Part shown: piece after piece, positions 17,485 through 26,151 of the stretch | Numbering within the stretch: the first letter of the stretch is position 1 | Layout of the letters: each line of letters opens with the position of its first letter | Notes under the pieces: model-generated | Told to the model about the DNA's origin: nothing | What the model saw: the letters and a program-made list of their open reading frames with translations, nothing else | Databases searched by the model: none | Source of the DNA: JAXJSP01 sp036310005 | GTDB taxonomy: Bacteria; Bacillota; Clostridia; Oscillospirales; Acutalibacteraceae | Assembly (NCBI GenBank): GCA_036310005.1 | Contig: JAXJSP010000042.1 | Coordinates: 1 to 59,358 of the forward strand | Length of the DNA: 59,358 bases | Reading direction: 5' to 3' | Translations under genes and position numbers: made by a program

Positions 17485-19266
17485 TTATATAACTAAATGC
17501 TTTGTAAAAAATCTGTTTGCGTAATCAATTATTGAGTTTTTAATTTCATCCGTAAACGCATCTGCCTGCTGAATTTTAAGACAAATTCCGCTATGGGTAT
17601 GCTCTAAATGATAAAGCAGTTCTTTTTGTATTCTTTTAATTTCTTTTAAAGGAAACTGTGAAAACATACGCTCATTTGCGCAAACGAGGGTTACGACTTG
17701 CTCCCACATTTTCATCGGTGACTGATTCGGTTGACGCAAAAGTTGCATTAAGCCGGCACCGTATTTCAAGTCCTTTGCGGTTTGTTCATCCAAATCGCCG
17801 CCGAACTGTGAAAATACCTGCATTTCCCTGTACTGCGCCAAATCAAGTCTTATTGTACCGACTGATTTTTTCATAATATTTGTTTGTGCGGCGCCGCCGA
17901 CACGCGATACCGAAAGTCCGACATTAACCGCCGGTCTTTGTCCCGCAAAGAACAAATCGCTTTCAAGGAAAATCTGACCGTCGGTAATCGAGATAACATT
18001 TGTCGGAATATAAGCAGAAACATCGCCTGCTTGTGTTTCGACAATCGGTAAAGCAGTCATACTGCCGCCGCCTAATTTATCGCTTAATTGTGCAGAGCGT
18101 TCAAGAAGTCTTGAATGTAAATAAAAGACATCACCCGGATATGCTTCTCTGCCCGGTGCTCTTTCAAGCAAAAGGCTTAATGTTCTGTATGCGACTGCGT
18201 GTTTTGACAAATCGTCATATATAACAAGCGTATCTCTTCCGTGATACATAAAGTACTCTGCAACAGCGCATCCCGTATAGGGAGCAAGATACTGCAAAGC
18301 CGCTGTATCGCTTGCGGGAGATGATACAACTACCGTATAATCAAGCGCGCCCGCTTTTTCAAGAGAATTGACGACTTTTGCAACGGAACTTGCTTTTTGT
18401 CCGATTGCTACATAAACGCAAACGACGTCTTTTCCTTTTTGATTTAAAATTGTATCAACCGCTATTGAAGTTTTACCTGTCTGACGGTCACCTATTATGA
18501 GTTCTCTCTGGCCTCTGCCTATCGGGAACATAGAATCAATGGCAAGTATTCCCGTTTCCATCGGTCTTGAAACGGGTTTTCTGTCCATTATTGCAGGTGC
18601 GGGGCGCTCAATCGGGTAATATCTTTTTGCGCCTATTTCACCTTTTGAGTCGATAGGTTTACCCAAAGGATCAATCATTCTTCCTAAAATGCGGTTATTT
18701 ATGGGAATACCCGCGGTTCGTTTTGTTCTTAAAACTCTTGAGTCTTCAACGACTTGGCTATCGTCGTCAAACAAGACGACACCTGTTGTACCGTCTGAGC
18801 GAATGTCCTGAACCATTCCTTTTATTCCGCAGTCAAAGATTACGATTTCACCGTATTCTACGCTGTGCAGTCCCTCTATTACAGCGATTGAGTCGCTTAT
18901 GTTTAAAACAAATCCGACTTCCTGATGTCCGACATCCAATTCAAATTTTTCAATGTCTTCGCGCAAAAGAGAAATGATTTTTTCATGGTCGTACTCTTTA
19001 TTTAACTGTTGAAATGATTTGCGCAACTGACGAATTCTGCCGAGTGTCGACCAGTCATAGTTATCATCACCGACAAAAATATTAAATCCGCCTACAACAG
19101 CCGGGTCAATTTTAACGACACATTCAACATCAGGCACATTATATTCGTCTATAATAAACTGACGGATTTTTTCAAGTTGTTCGCTGTTTGGGGCTAAAAC
19201 GCATCGAATTTCTGCTTTCAAAACAGATTCCTTTTGTTCATCTGCAAAAAAACCGTTATCCATCAT
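17485..19266 (-). CDS. atpA: ATP synthase alpha subunit with fused delta C-terminal domain
   Basis: A 593-residue protein, about 90 longer than a normal alpha subunit. Residues from about 92 on are standard alpha: EVGFVLNISDSIAVIEGL, Walker A GDRQTGKT (259-266) and the VSRVGGAAQ motif. Residues about 15-86 match the C-terminal domain of the delta subunit (AtpH/OSCP), including IDPAVVGGFNIFVGDDNYDW and RIRQLRKSF. No separate atpH exists in the operon, and this gene occupies exactly the slot where atpH should be, between atpF and alpha. The delta N-terminal helical bundle is missing. The first of two adjacent ATGs overlaps atpF by four bases, so the long form is the natural translation product. 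Confidence 0.95.
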   Translation of the reverse strand: MMDNGFFADEQKESVLKAEIRCVLAPNSEQLEKIRQFIIDEYNVPDVECVVKIDPAVVGGFNIFVGDDNYDWSTLGRIRQLRKSFQQLNKEYDHEKIISLLREDIEKFELDVGHQEVGFVLNISDSIAVIEGLHSVEYGEIVIFDCGIKGMVQDIRSDGTTGVVLFDDDSQVVEDSRVLRTKRTAGIPINNRILGRMIDPLGKPIDSKGEIGAKRYYPIERPAPAIMDRKPVSRPMETGILAIDSMFPIGRGQRELIIGDRQTGKTSIAVDTILNQKGKDVVCVYVAIGQKASSVAKVVNSLEKAGALDYTVVVSSPASDTAALQYLAPYTGCAVAEYFMYHGRDTLVIYDDLSKHAVAYRTLSLLLERAPGREAYPGDVFYLHSRLLERSAQLSDKLGGGSMTALPIVETQAGDVSAYIPTNVISITDGQIFLESDLFFAGQRPAVNVGLSVSRVGGAAQTNIMKKSVGTIRLDLAQYREMQVFSQFGGDLDEQTAKDLKYGAGLMQLLRQPNQSPMKMWEQVVTLVCANERMFSQFPLKEIKRIQKELLYHLEHTHSGICLKIQQADAFTDEIKNSIIDYANRFFTKHLVI

Positions 19267-19775
19267 TTCAAAGTCCTCTTATCGGCAATCTTTTTTTCGG
19301 CAAGACGAATAAACTCATCATAAAGCGCTGAATTTCTTTCAGGCGTTACTGTATCGCTGAGAAGTTTCTGAGTTGCCGATACAACCAATTCACCGATTTC
19401 GCTCTGAGCAGAATCGAGAATCTGCTCTTTTCTGTCTTCGGCATCTTTTTCTGCTTCCATAATGATTTTCTGAGCAGTTTGTTTAGCGCGTTCAATGGTC
19501 ATTTTAGCAGTATCTGCCGCCTCTTTTTCAGCGGCTATACGCATATCATTTATTTGTTCTTTTGCATCTTTTATTTTTTGTTCATATTCTTTTTTTGCAT
19601 CTTCATTTTGTTTTGCCTGAACTTTGATTTCATTTTCCGCGTCGTCAAAATGTTTTTTTCTTTCCTCTAAAAATTTATTCACAGGTTTAAATAACAAAAA
19701 ACTAAGACCGCCTGCTAATATAACAAAATTCAAAACATGCAACAAAATTTGTAATAAATCAATATTAAGTGGCAT
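19263..19775 (-). CDS. atpF: Fo ATP synthase b subunit
   Basis: A 170-residue peripheral-stalk subunit: one N-terminal membrane helix (about 6-28) followed by a long charged coiled coil rich in Lys, Glu and Ala. It anchors the stator and normally binds the delta C-terminal domain, here found on the alpha subunit. The stop overlaps the alpha start (ATGA). Length is typical. Confidence 0.95.
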   Translation of the reverse strand: MPLNIDLLQILLHVLNFVILAGGLSFLLFKPVNKFLEERKKHFDDAENEIKVQAKQNEDAKKEYEQKIKDAKEQINDMRIAAEKEAADTAKMTIERAKQTAQKIIMEAEKDAEDRKEQILDSAQSEIGELVVSATQKLLSDTVTPERNSALYDEFIRLAEKKIADKRTLK

Positions 19776-19790
19776 AAGAAAACCTCTTTT

Positions 19791-20183
19791 TTAAAGAACG
19801 AAAATTATCAGTATTGCTACTATAAGTGCATAAATTACAAGTGTTTCTATAAACACAAGTCCGAGCATCATCGCAGAGTTAATTTTGCCTGACGCTTCCG
19901 GCTGACGCGCCATACCTTCCGAACTTTTTGCAATAGCCATACCCATACCTATTGCTCCGCCTCCGGCAGCGATTGCAACAGCAATAGCCGCTGCGAGTGC
20001 TTTTTGTCCTAAAGCATTGTCTTCCTGTTCGGTGTCTTCTGTTGTTTCAGCCTGCTGTGATACTTGCTGTGTGGCAGTATCAGTTTCCGGCTCATCTGCA
20101 AAAGCAGTTACGCTAAGGCAAACTGCGAGTGTGATTAAGATAAATGTACAAATTATAATTGATATAATTTTTTTGTTTTTCAT
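19791..20183 (-). CDS. atpE: Fo ATP synthase c subunit with signal peptide and acidic tail
   Basis: A 130-residue c subunit; usual length is 70-90. Residues 1-29 form a signal peptide with a likely cleavage after AFA, and 30-57 are an acidic, Gln/Thr-rich linker. The core has the glycine-rich helix 1 (about 60-88), polar loop ARQPEA (92-97) and helix 2 with ion-binding Glu113 in FIETLVIYAL. The helix-1 position that is Gln in sodium-coupled c rings is Met here (Met80), suggesting protons; this is inference. The start overlaps atpB. Confidence 0.94.
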   Translation of the reverse strand: MKNKKIISIIICTFILITLAVCLSVTAFADEPETDTATQQVSQQAETTEDTEQEDNALGQKALAAAIAVAIAAGGGAIGMGMAIAKSSEGMARQPEASGKINSAMMLGLVFIETLVIYALIVAILIIFVL

Positions 20184-21031
20184 TTTGAAACGACCTTCTT
20201 TTCTTTAATTTTTTTAGGCTCTACGGCTTCACCGTAAAAAATTGATACAAGCATCGCTAACACGTACGCTTGAATTAACGCATGCAATAATGTAAACAAA
20301 ACACCCACTATTACCGGCAACACAAAACTTAACGAAATGTAGTAATAAACGAGTTCTGTTACAAGCAAGCCGCTTAACAATGCGCCGAACAATCGAAAAC
20401 TCATTGAAATCGGCAGTGAAAAATCTTTTAAGACTTTAAGCATTCCTTTTAGTCCGTTACACACTATTCCCGCACCTAAAATTACAAAAAACGATAAAAA
20501 TCCCATAGCGATTGCCGCATTAATATCTGCAACAGGTGCAGGCAGTGCCATTACTGTTCCGTTTGTAGTTGTTGCCTGTATTCCGAACAACTCGAAAATT
20601 GTGCTAAAACAAATATAAACACCCGCGCTGAAAATATATGCACCGACAAAGCGCGGTTTATGCGGACTGTTGGCTTTTGCCATATTTCCGAAAAGTTCAA
20701 CTATCATTTCAATAGCTGCCTGGAATTTACCCGGTACTGTTTTAAATTTGGGTATTGCAAAAATTCTTATACATAATGCAACCACCAACAATACTGTTGT
20801 CACAACATAACCGGACACGACCGAAGGATTTACCTCTAAGCCGAAAAACGATATTTTGTTATGCTCATGAAGGACAGCGTCTTTCATCAGTTCCTTTATG
20901 CTTTCGGGGTTATCTGACGGAGGCGACAGCATCATTGTAATAACTATTGCCACAATGATTACAGCAATTAATGATAGCCATATAATTAAAAATCTTTTTT
21001 TATGGCTTGTACTTTTTTTGTTTTCTATCAT
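20180..21031 (-). CDS. atpB: Fo ATP synthase a subunit
   Basis: A 283-residue multi-pass stator subunit. The essential arginine is in SFRLFGALLSG (Arg213), and the last helix carries ALIQAYVLAMLVSIF with Gln254. It forms the ion half-channels against the c ring. It opens the operon, behind GGAGAG and a clear sigma-A promoter; no atpI precedes it. An extra N-terminal stretch with one additional hydrophobic segment (about 13-34) is normal for the longer family members. Confidence 0.94.
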   Translation of the reverse strand: MIENKKSTSHKKRFLIIWLSLIAVIIVAIVITMMLSPPSDNPESIKELMKDAVLHEHNKISFFGLEVNPSVVSGYVVTTVLLVVALCIRIFAIPKFKTVPGKFQAAIEMIVELFGNMAKANSPHKPRFVGAYIFSAGVYICFSTIFELFGIQATTTNGTVMALPAPVADINAAIAMGFLSFFVILGAGIVCNGLKGMLKVLKDFSLPISMSFRLFGALLSGLLVTELVYYYISLSFVLPVIVGVLFTLLHALIQAYVLAMLVSIFYGEAVEPKKIKEKKVVSK

Positions 21032-21055
21032 CTGCTCACTCTCCTTTAACCTAAA

Positions 21056-21084
21056 ATTATATCACTCTTATTTTCAAGAATCAA
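21056..21084 (-). promoter_or_regulatory. Sigma-A promoter of the ATP synthase operon
   Basis: On the minus strand TTGATT (21079-21084), exactly 17 bp, then TATAAT (21056-21061), about 25 bp before the atpB start. Confidence 0.75.
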
Positions 21085-21114
21085 TAAGCAATATTAATCA
21101 ATTATTGATTTATT

Positions 21115-21636
21115 TCAATCTGTATAATCGTACACTTGCTTATAAATTATTCTTTTTACATCTTCAAATTCTTCTTTTGACAACTGCTTGTCTGATGACA
21201 TAATTTTCAAGGTAAGATTACTCTGTCCTTTACGCAAAGGTAACTGTTCATAAAAGTAGTCATTTAAGAAAAAACCGTTTCTTTTATAAAACTCAATTCT
21301 GCGTTTTGCCATATCCGTATCGGGCGGTTCGACTTCGAGAATAACCGGTTTTTTAATCATCTTTTTAAGTTCAGTGAGAACAAGTGCGCCGAGTCCTTGA
21401 TTTCTGTAGTTTTTGCTTACTGCAAAGTGTTCGACAAAAGCAAAGAAATTCAAATCATACACAGTGATAAATGCTTTAATGCAACTATCATTGTCCCTGA
21501 TCGCAAACACTTTATAACATTCTTTTTTAAACAGTGCTTTTTGTCCCTGTTTTGTTCTTCTTTCTGCTTTTGGAAAACTTTCTTTGAGTATATTATACAT
21601 ATTGTCAAAATCATTTTCTTTTAAACCGATAAGCAT
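21115..21636 (-). CDS. GNAT-family N-acetyltransferase
   Basis: A 173-residue protein with the acetyl-CoA-binding loop NYRNQGLGALVLTEL and the late RIEFYKRNGFF motif of GNAT enzymes. Substrate is unknown. It lies 14 bp after the AraC-type gene and is probably in the same transcript; the ATP synthase promoter sits downstream of its stop. Confidence 0.85.
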   Translation of the reverse strand: MLIGLKENDFDNMYNILKESFPKAERRTKQGQKALFKKECYKVFAIRDNDSCIKAFITVYDLNFFAFVEHFAVSKNYRNQGLGALVLTELKKMIKKPVILEVEPPDTDMAKRRIEFYKRNGFFLNDYFYEQLPLRKGQSNLTLKIMSSDKQLSKEEFEDVKRIIYKQVYDYTD

Positions 21637-21650
21637 ATTATCTCCTCAAA

Positions 21651-22454
21651 CTATATTTCAAATAAAAATTCTTTTCTGTATTCGCTCGGCGATTTACCTG
21701 TTGTTTTTTTAAAGACCTCACGAAAATAAACAGAGGAATTAAAGCCCAGGGTTTCGCTTATTTCTTCAATGGATAAATCTGATTTTGTCAGCAGAATTTG
21801 TGCTTTTCGCACACACATATTATGTTTATAAGTTATGGCGCTGCATCCGACTTGTGATTTAAAACATTCGTGAAAATGAGATACACTCATATTACTTAAT
21901 TTTGCCAACTGTTCAATGGTAAACTGCTGTGTAAAATGCTCCTCAATAAATTCAACTGCTTTTTCTATTCTTTTATCCATCAAGGTAGTTTTTGTATAGA
22001 TAAGTTGCGAACAGACCATGCTTATAATCTCATAAAAAGTACCGAGCGCTACGAGTTGCTGTGTTTTATTACCGTTATAAGCGGCATACATTTTTTCAAA
22101 TTTACTTTTCAAATCGGGGTAATCGGGTAATGTAACCTTTTGTATCTCGATTTTTTTATTGCGTGAAAAAAGGTCGTGTGTTTCAAACGAAAAATGCGCA
22201 CTGATATAAACTGCTTTATCACAGCCGCTCCAATGCGATGCATAAGTTGAGCCTATGGGAACGAATATGATATCGCCTTTATTTACGACAACTGTTTTGC
22301 CGGCAAACTCAAAATCTCCTCTGCCCTCGAGAATTAACCCCACGCAGTAATGCGGTCGCGGAATACCTGTAAAATCGCACACATATCCGTTGTTTTGTGT
22401 GTATTCGGTCACGCTGAAAAATGATAACTTTGATAAATCTGATATATCGCTCAT
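21651..22454 (-). CDS. AraC-family transcriptional regulator of cluster A
   Basis: A 267-residue regulator: N-terminal cupin-like sensing domain (about 1-150; PHYCVGLILEGRGDFEF, GDIIFVPIG) and C-terminal double helix-turn-helix (about 165-262) with FTIEQLAKLSNMSVSHFHECF and GFNSSVYFREVFKKTTGKSP. It is divergent from cluster A across a 121-bp gap, so it most likely responds to that pathway's substrate. The sensor domain resembles the cluster B regulator at 51213, supporting shared ligand chemistry. Confidence 0.88.
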   Translation of the reverse strand: MSDISDLSKLSFFSVTEYTQNNGYVCDFTGIPRPHYCVGLILEGRGDFEFAGKTVVVNKGDIIFVPIGSTYASHWSGCDKAVYISAHFSFETHDLFSRNKKIEIQKVTLPDYPDLKSKFEKMYAAYNGNKTQQLVALGTFYEIISMVCSQLIYTKTTLMDKRIEKAVEFIEEHFTQQFTIEQLAKLSNMSVSHFHECFKSQVGCSAITYKHNMCVRKAQILLTKSDLSIEEISETLGFNSSVYFREVFKKTTGKSPSEYRKEFLFEI

Positions 22455-22575
22455 TATTATACTCCTAAATCAAAATCATAGAATTGTTTTGGTATTTCAT
22501 AGTATATAGTATTTTATTATTTGCGTCAAGATGTTACATTAATAATATAAGAATATTGAAAGGAGCAAAATTCAG

Positions 22576-23334
22576 ATGTTTAAAAATAAAACTGCAATAG
22601 CAACAGGTGCTGCAAGCGGAATGGGACTTTTGTTTTCAGAAAACTTTGCTGCGCTCGGCGGAAATATTGTAATGTGCGATGTCAACGAATCTGTTTTATT
22701 ACAAAAGGTTGACGAGATTAACAGCAAAGGTAACGGAAAAGCAATCGGTGTATTATGCGATGTGCGTGATTATCAGCAAGTATGTAATGCTCGGGATAAG
22801 GCGGTTGAGGCTTTCAAAAGCATTGATATTGTTGTAAACTTTGCAGGCGGCACAGCGGTTAGAATGCAAAAAGTTGACCGAACAATGTACCCCGAATTCC
22901 CGGATGTGCCGATTGATGTGTATGATTGGGGAATTGATGTTAACTTAAAGGGACCTTTTTATTTTGCTCATTCGGTGTTAAAGCAAATGAGGGAGCAAAA
23001 GGGCGGATTAATTGTCAACATCGGTTCTATTACCGGTGCCGAAGGTGACGGATACGGAGTAGATTATCCCACATCAAAAGCAGGGCTTATGTACGGACTT
23101 ACAAAATCTATTGCTCAATACGGTTCAAAATACGGAATACGCTGTGTTTGTATTTCGCCCGGTCCTGTTCTTACAAGGGCGGCTATGTCGCAAATGCGGA
23201 CTCTTTCAGGCAGGGCTGCCGACCCGCAGGAGATAGTTGATTTAGTTTTGTTTATTGCTTCTGAAAAAGGGCAATTCATCAACGGAGAAAATATTATGAT
23301 AGATGGCGGAAGAAACGCCATGCCACGAGGTTAA
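22576..23334 (+). CDS. Cluster A SDR oxidoreductase 1
   Basis: A 252-residue short-chain dehydrogenase. NAD-binding TGAASGMG (near 11), NFAGG in place of NNAG, catalytic Ser in NIGSITG, and YPTSK as the YxxxK pair are in order. It is first in the seven-gene unit behind GAAAGGAG. Its cluster B counterpart (53491-54249) is clearly homologous across its whole length, including the rare CNARD and PGPVLTRAAM stretches. Alcohol/ketone chemistry on a hydroxylated substrate is inferred. Confidence 0.9.
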   Translation: MFKNKTAIATGAASGMGLLFSENFAALGGNIVMCDVNESVLLQKVDEINSKGNGKAIGVLCDVRDYQQVCNARDKAVEAFKSIDIVVNFAGGTAVRMQKVDRTMYPEFPDVPIDVYDWGIDVNLKGPFYFAHSVLKQMREQKGGLIVNIGSITGAEGDGYGVDYPTSKAGLMYGLTKSIAQYGSKYGIRCVCISPGPVLTRAAMSQMRTLSGRAADPQEIVDLVLFIASEKGQFINGENIMIDGGRNAMPRG

Positions 23335-23339
23335 CGGAT

Positions 23340-24116
23340 ATGAAGTCTTCTTTTTTAAATCAAAACAGGCCGCTTGTTTGCGCGATGGTCTTAAAAGATA
23401 ACCCTGATGCTATCAAGTATCGTATTAAAAACTCAATTTATGCCGGTGCGGACGCGCTCGGTATTCAGTTGTGTCGCTTACAGCGTGAGTATAAAACCGA
23501 AGAACATTATAAATCTATTTTTTCCGCCTGTGGTTCAAGGCCTATTTATGTCACCAACTACCGTTACTGTTGTAATGAGGGTATGAGTGATGAAGAATGT
23601 ATGGACGGTTTAAAACTTGCGCTTTCCTGCGGAGGAACGCTTGCCGACATTATGGGAGATACCTTTGACAAGACAGAAGGCGAACTTACCGAAAGCGCTG
23701 ATGCTATTTCAAGACAAATATCACTTATTGATGAAATACACGATATGGGCAAAGAAGTTTTAATGTCCTCGCATGTTTATAAGTTTATTCCTGCCGAAAA
23801 AGTGGTTGAAATTGCGCTTGAACATCAAAGACGAGGTGCAGATATTTCAAAAATCGTAACGGGGGCAAATTCAGACGAAGAAATGCTTGAAAATTTCCGT
23901 GCTACTGTGATGCTCAAAAAGGAACTTAACATTCCGTTTTTATTCCTGTCTGGCGGAACGCATACAAAACTTCACAGAATGATAGGTCCGCAACTCGGGT
24001 GCTGTATGTATCTTGCGGTATATGAGCACGACGAAAATGCTGTTGCGACTCAACCGACTGTTGCGGCGGCAAAGGCTGTAAGGGACAATCTTGACTTTGC
24101 ACCTGATATAGTTTAA
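23340..24116 (+). CDS. AroD-like (type I 3-dehydroquinate dehydratase fold) lyase, cluster A
   Basis: A 258-residue TIM-barrel protein. Alignment by eye to type I dehydroquinate dehydratase places the Schiff-base Lys171 in GADISKIV, His145 in LMSSHVYKF, Arg75 in VTNYR, Arg213 in LHRMIG and Gln238 in ATQP. The carboxylate/substrate-side Glu and Arg of true AroD (ILEWRVD in Salmonella) are replaced by Gly41 and Gln43 (ALGIQL). A class I dehydratase or aldolase with a different substrate is likely; it should make an enone or cleave a beta-hydroxy ketone. It follows SDR1 by 5 bp. Confidence 0.75.
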   Translation: MKSSFLNQNRPLVCAMVLKDNPDAIKYRIKNSIYAGADALGIQLCRLQREYKTEEHYKSIFSACGSRPIYVTNYRYCCNEGMSDEECMDGLKLALSCGGTLADIMGDTFDKTEGELTESADAISRQISLIDEIHDMGKEVLMSSHVYKFIPAEKVVEIALEHQRRGADISKIVTGANSDEEMLENFRATVMLKKELNIPFLFLSGGTHTKLHRMIGPQLGCCMYLAVYEHDENAVATQPTVAAAKAVRDNLDFAPDIV

Positions 24117-24131
24117 AGGTGTGGTTATAAT

Positions 24132-25130
24132 ATGAAAAAAATCAAAGTTGCGCAAATAGGTACGAGTCGATACAGTCACGGAAATGATATATGGTGTACT
24201 TTGTGCCGTAATGATGATTTATTTGAAGTTGCGGGGTACGCTTTCCCGGAAAATGAAAGAGAGAAATTCCCCGAAAAAATGGCTGCTTTTGAAGGCTACA
24301 GTGAGATGACGGTCGATGAAATTTTAAACGATTCTTCTATTGAAGCGGTAGTTGTGGAAACTGAAGAAATTTATCTTACAAAATATGCTACAATGGTGGC
24401 AAGCGCCGGAAAGCATTTACATATGGAAAAGCCCGGAGGAGTTAATCTTTCCGACTTTGAAAATCTTATTAATATATTAAAGTCAAAAAAATCGGTGTTT
24501 TCAGTCGGATATATGTATAGATTCAATCCTGTTATCCGCAAAACGATTGAAAGAATAAAAAGCGGAGAATTCGGGAAAATCTTTTCGGTTGAAGCTCAAA
24601 TGAATTGCAAGCATGATGAAAAGCAAAGAAAGTGGCTTGCAGATTTTCCGGGCGGAATGATGTTTTTCCTCGGTTGTCATTTAATAGATTTGATTTATAC
24701 TATTCAGGGCGAGCCCGAACAGGTTATTCCCTGTAACTGTTCTACGGGTATTGACGACATTCATACCGAAGACTGCGGAATGGTTGTTTTTAAATACAAA
24801 GACGGTGTATCGTTTGCAAAAACGAGCGACAATGAGTCGGGCGGTTTTTTAAGAAGGCAATTAGTTATCAGCGGTGAAAAAGGCTCAATAGAAGTAAAGC
24901 CGCTTGAATGTTTTGTCCCGGAGGGAATGTGTACTTATTTTTACGAAACAAAAGAAACGCTTGATTGGGTTAAACCTTGGGATAAAGGAAAAAGCGAACC
25001 ATATAATCGTTATGATGCTATGATACGAAATTTTGCGAAACTCATAAGAGGAAAAGAAAATCTTTATTCTTACGATTACGAATTGAATTTATATAAACTG
25101 ATTTTGAAATCTTGTGAAAAAGAGGTTTAA
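24132..25130 (+). CDS. Cluster A Gfo/Idh/MocA-family oxidoreductase
   Basis: A 332-residue NAD(P)-dependent dehydrogenase of the Gfo/Idh/MocA family, which oxidises sugar, cyclitol or keto-sugar hydroxyls. The EKPGG loop is present (MEKPGG, near 98) as is the GCHLIDL segment with the active-site His/Asp. The Rossmann start is unusual: VAQIGTSRYSHG rather than GxGxxG. The counterpart at 49057 is homologous. The next gene (MDR) starts 4 bp after its stop, and the two families are often paired or even fused. Confidence 0.85.
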   Translation: MKKIKVAQIGTSRYSHGNDIWCTLCRNDDLFEVAGYAFPENEREKFPEKMAAFEGYSEMTVDEILNDSSIEAVVVETEEIYLTKYATMVASAGKHLHMEKPGGVNLSDFENLINILKSKKSVFSVGYMYRFNPVIRKTIERIKSGEFGKIFSVEAQMNCKHDEKQRKWLADFPGGMMFFLGCHLIDLIYTIQGEPEQVIPCNCSTGIDDIHTEDCGMVVFKYKDGVSFAKTSDNESGGFLRRQLVISGEKGSIEVKPLECFVPEGMCTYFYETKETLDWVKPWDKGKSEPYNRYDAMIRNFAKLIRGKENLYSYDYELNLYKLILKSCEKEV

Positions 25131-25134
25131 TTTG

Positions 25135-26151
25135 ATGAATACAAAACAAATAGTTTTTACAAAACCGTACACTGCTCAACTGCTTGATGTAGAATGTTTA
25201 CCTCCAAAAGATGACGAGGTAACTGTCGAACTTGAATATTCCGCGATAAGTTCGGGAACTGAAAAAGCAAATTTCATCGGTTTAAGATGCGGAATTGATG
25301 TTGAAGAAGATGAAGAAACGACATTTCCCCGTACAGTCGGTTACAGTGCTGCCGGAGTTGTTTGTCAGACAGGCTCAGCAGTAAGTGATATTAAAATCGG
25401 CGACAAAGTTGTTGTATATTGGGGACACCACAAAAAGCGCATAACAGTAAACAGAAAAAATGTAGTAAAGATACCTGATGAAGTATCAACAAAAGAGGCG
25501 TCTTTTTCTTTGATTTCAACATTCCCGCTTGCCGCAATTCGCAAGACAAGACTTGAAATCGGCGAATCTGCTATGGTTATGGGGCTTGGGATACTCGGTA
25601 TTTTTGCTGTGCAGGAATTAAAGGTAGCAGGAGCATATCCTGTAATCGCAGTTGACCCTGTTAAAGAGCGACGCGATTTTGCTTTGAATATGGGAGCAGA
25701 TTATGCGTTTGACCCTACCGAAGACTCTTTTGCGGAGGATATAAAAAGAGTAAGCGAGGGCGGTGTTAATGTCTGCATTGAAGTTACGGGACTCGGTGTG
25801 GGCTTAATTCAGGCTCTTGACTGTATGAAAAAATTGGGCAGAGTTGCGCTTCTGGGTTGTACGAGAAGTTCAAAATTTGAAGTTGACTATTACAAAAAAG
25901 TTCACGGTCCGGGAATTTCTTTAATCGGCGCGCATACTATGGCTCGACCGCAAAGCGAATCTTCGCCCGGACTCTGGACTGATGAGGACGATATAAAGAC
26001 AGTTTTAAATCTTGTAAAAGGCAAAAGACTTAATATTAAAGATTTGATTTGCGAAATTCATTCTCCCACAGGAGCACAAAGTGTCTATACAAGGCTTGTC
26101 AATGAGAAGAATTTCCCTATCGGAGTATTATTTGATTGGAGTAAAGTATAA
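25135..26151 (+). CDS. Cluster A zinc-free MDR dehydrogenase
   Basis: A 338-residue medium-chain dehydrogenase/reductase. The position of the catalytic zinc cysteine is Ser in SSGTEKANF, and no four-cysteine structural zinc loop is seen, so it is probably zinc-independent. The NAD-binding region GLGILGIFAV and the conserved KVHGPGISLIGAH mark the BchC/bi-domain-oxidoreductase subgroup that partners Gfo/Idh enzymes. An in-frame ATG 21 bp earlier overlaps the previous gene; ATG 25135 is the natural start. The end shares one base with SDR2. Confidence 0.82.
   Translation: MNTKQIVFTKPYTAQLLDVECLPPKDDEVTVELEYSAISSGTEKANFIGLRCGIDVEEDEETTFPRTVGYSAAGVVCQTGSAVSDIKIGDKVVVYWGHHKKRITVNRKNVVKIPDEVSTKEASFSLISTFPLAAIRKTRLEIGESAMVMGLGILGIFAVQELKVAGAYPVIAVDPVKERRDFALNMGADYAFDPTEDSFAEDIKRVSEGGVNVCIEVTGLGVGLIQALDCMKKLGRVALLGCTRSSKFEVDYYKKVHGPGISLIGAHTMARPQSESSPGLWTDEDDIKTVLNLVKGKRLNIKDLICEIHSPTGAQSVYTRLVNEKNFPIGVLFDWSKV

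Noticed and set aside
19791..20183. Sodium-coupled ATP synthase
   Set aside because: The key Gln of sodium-binding c subunits is Met80 here; only the Glu113-Thr pair fits, so the sodium signature is incomplete.
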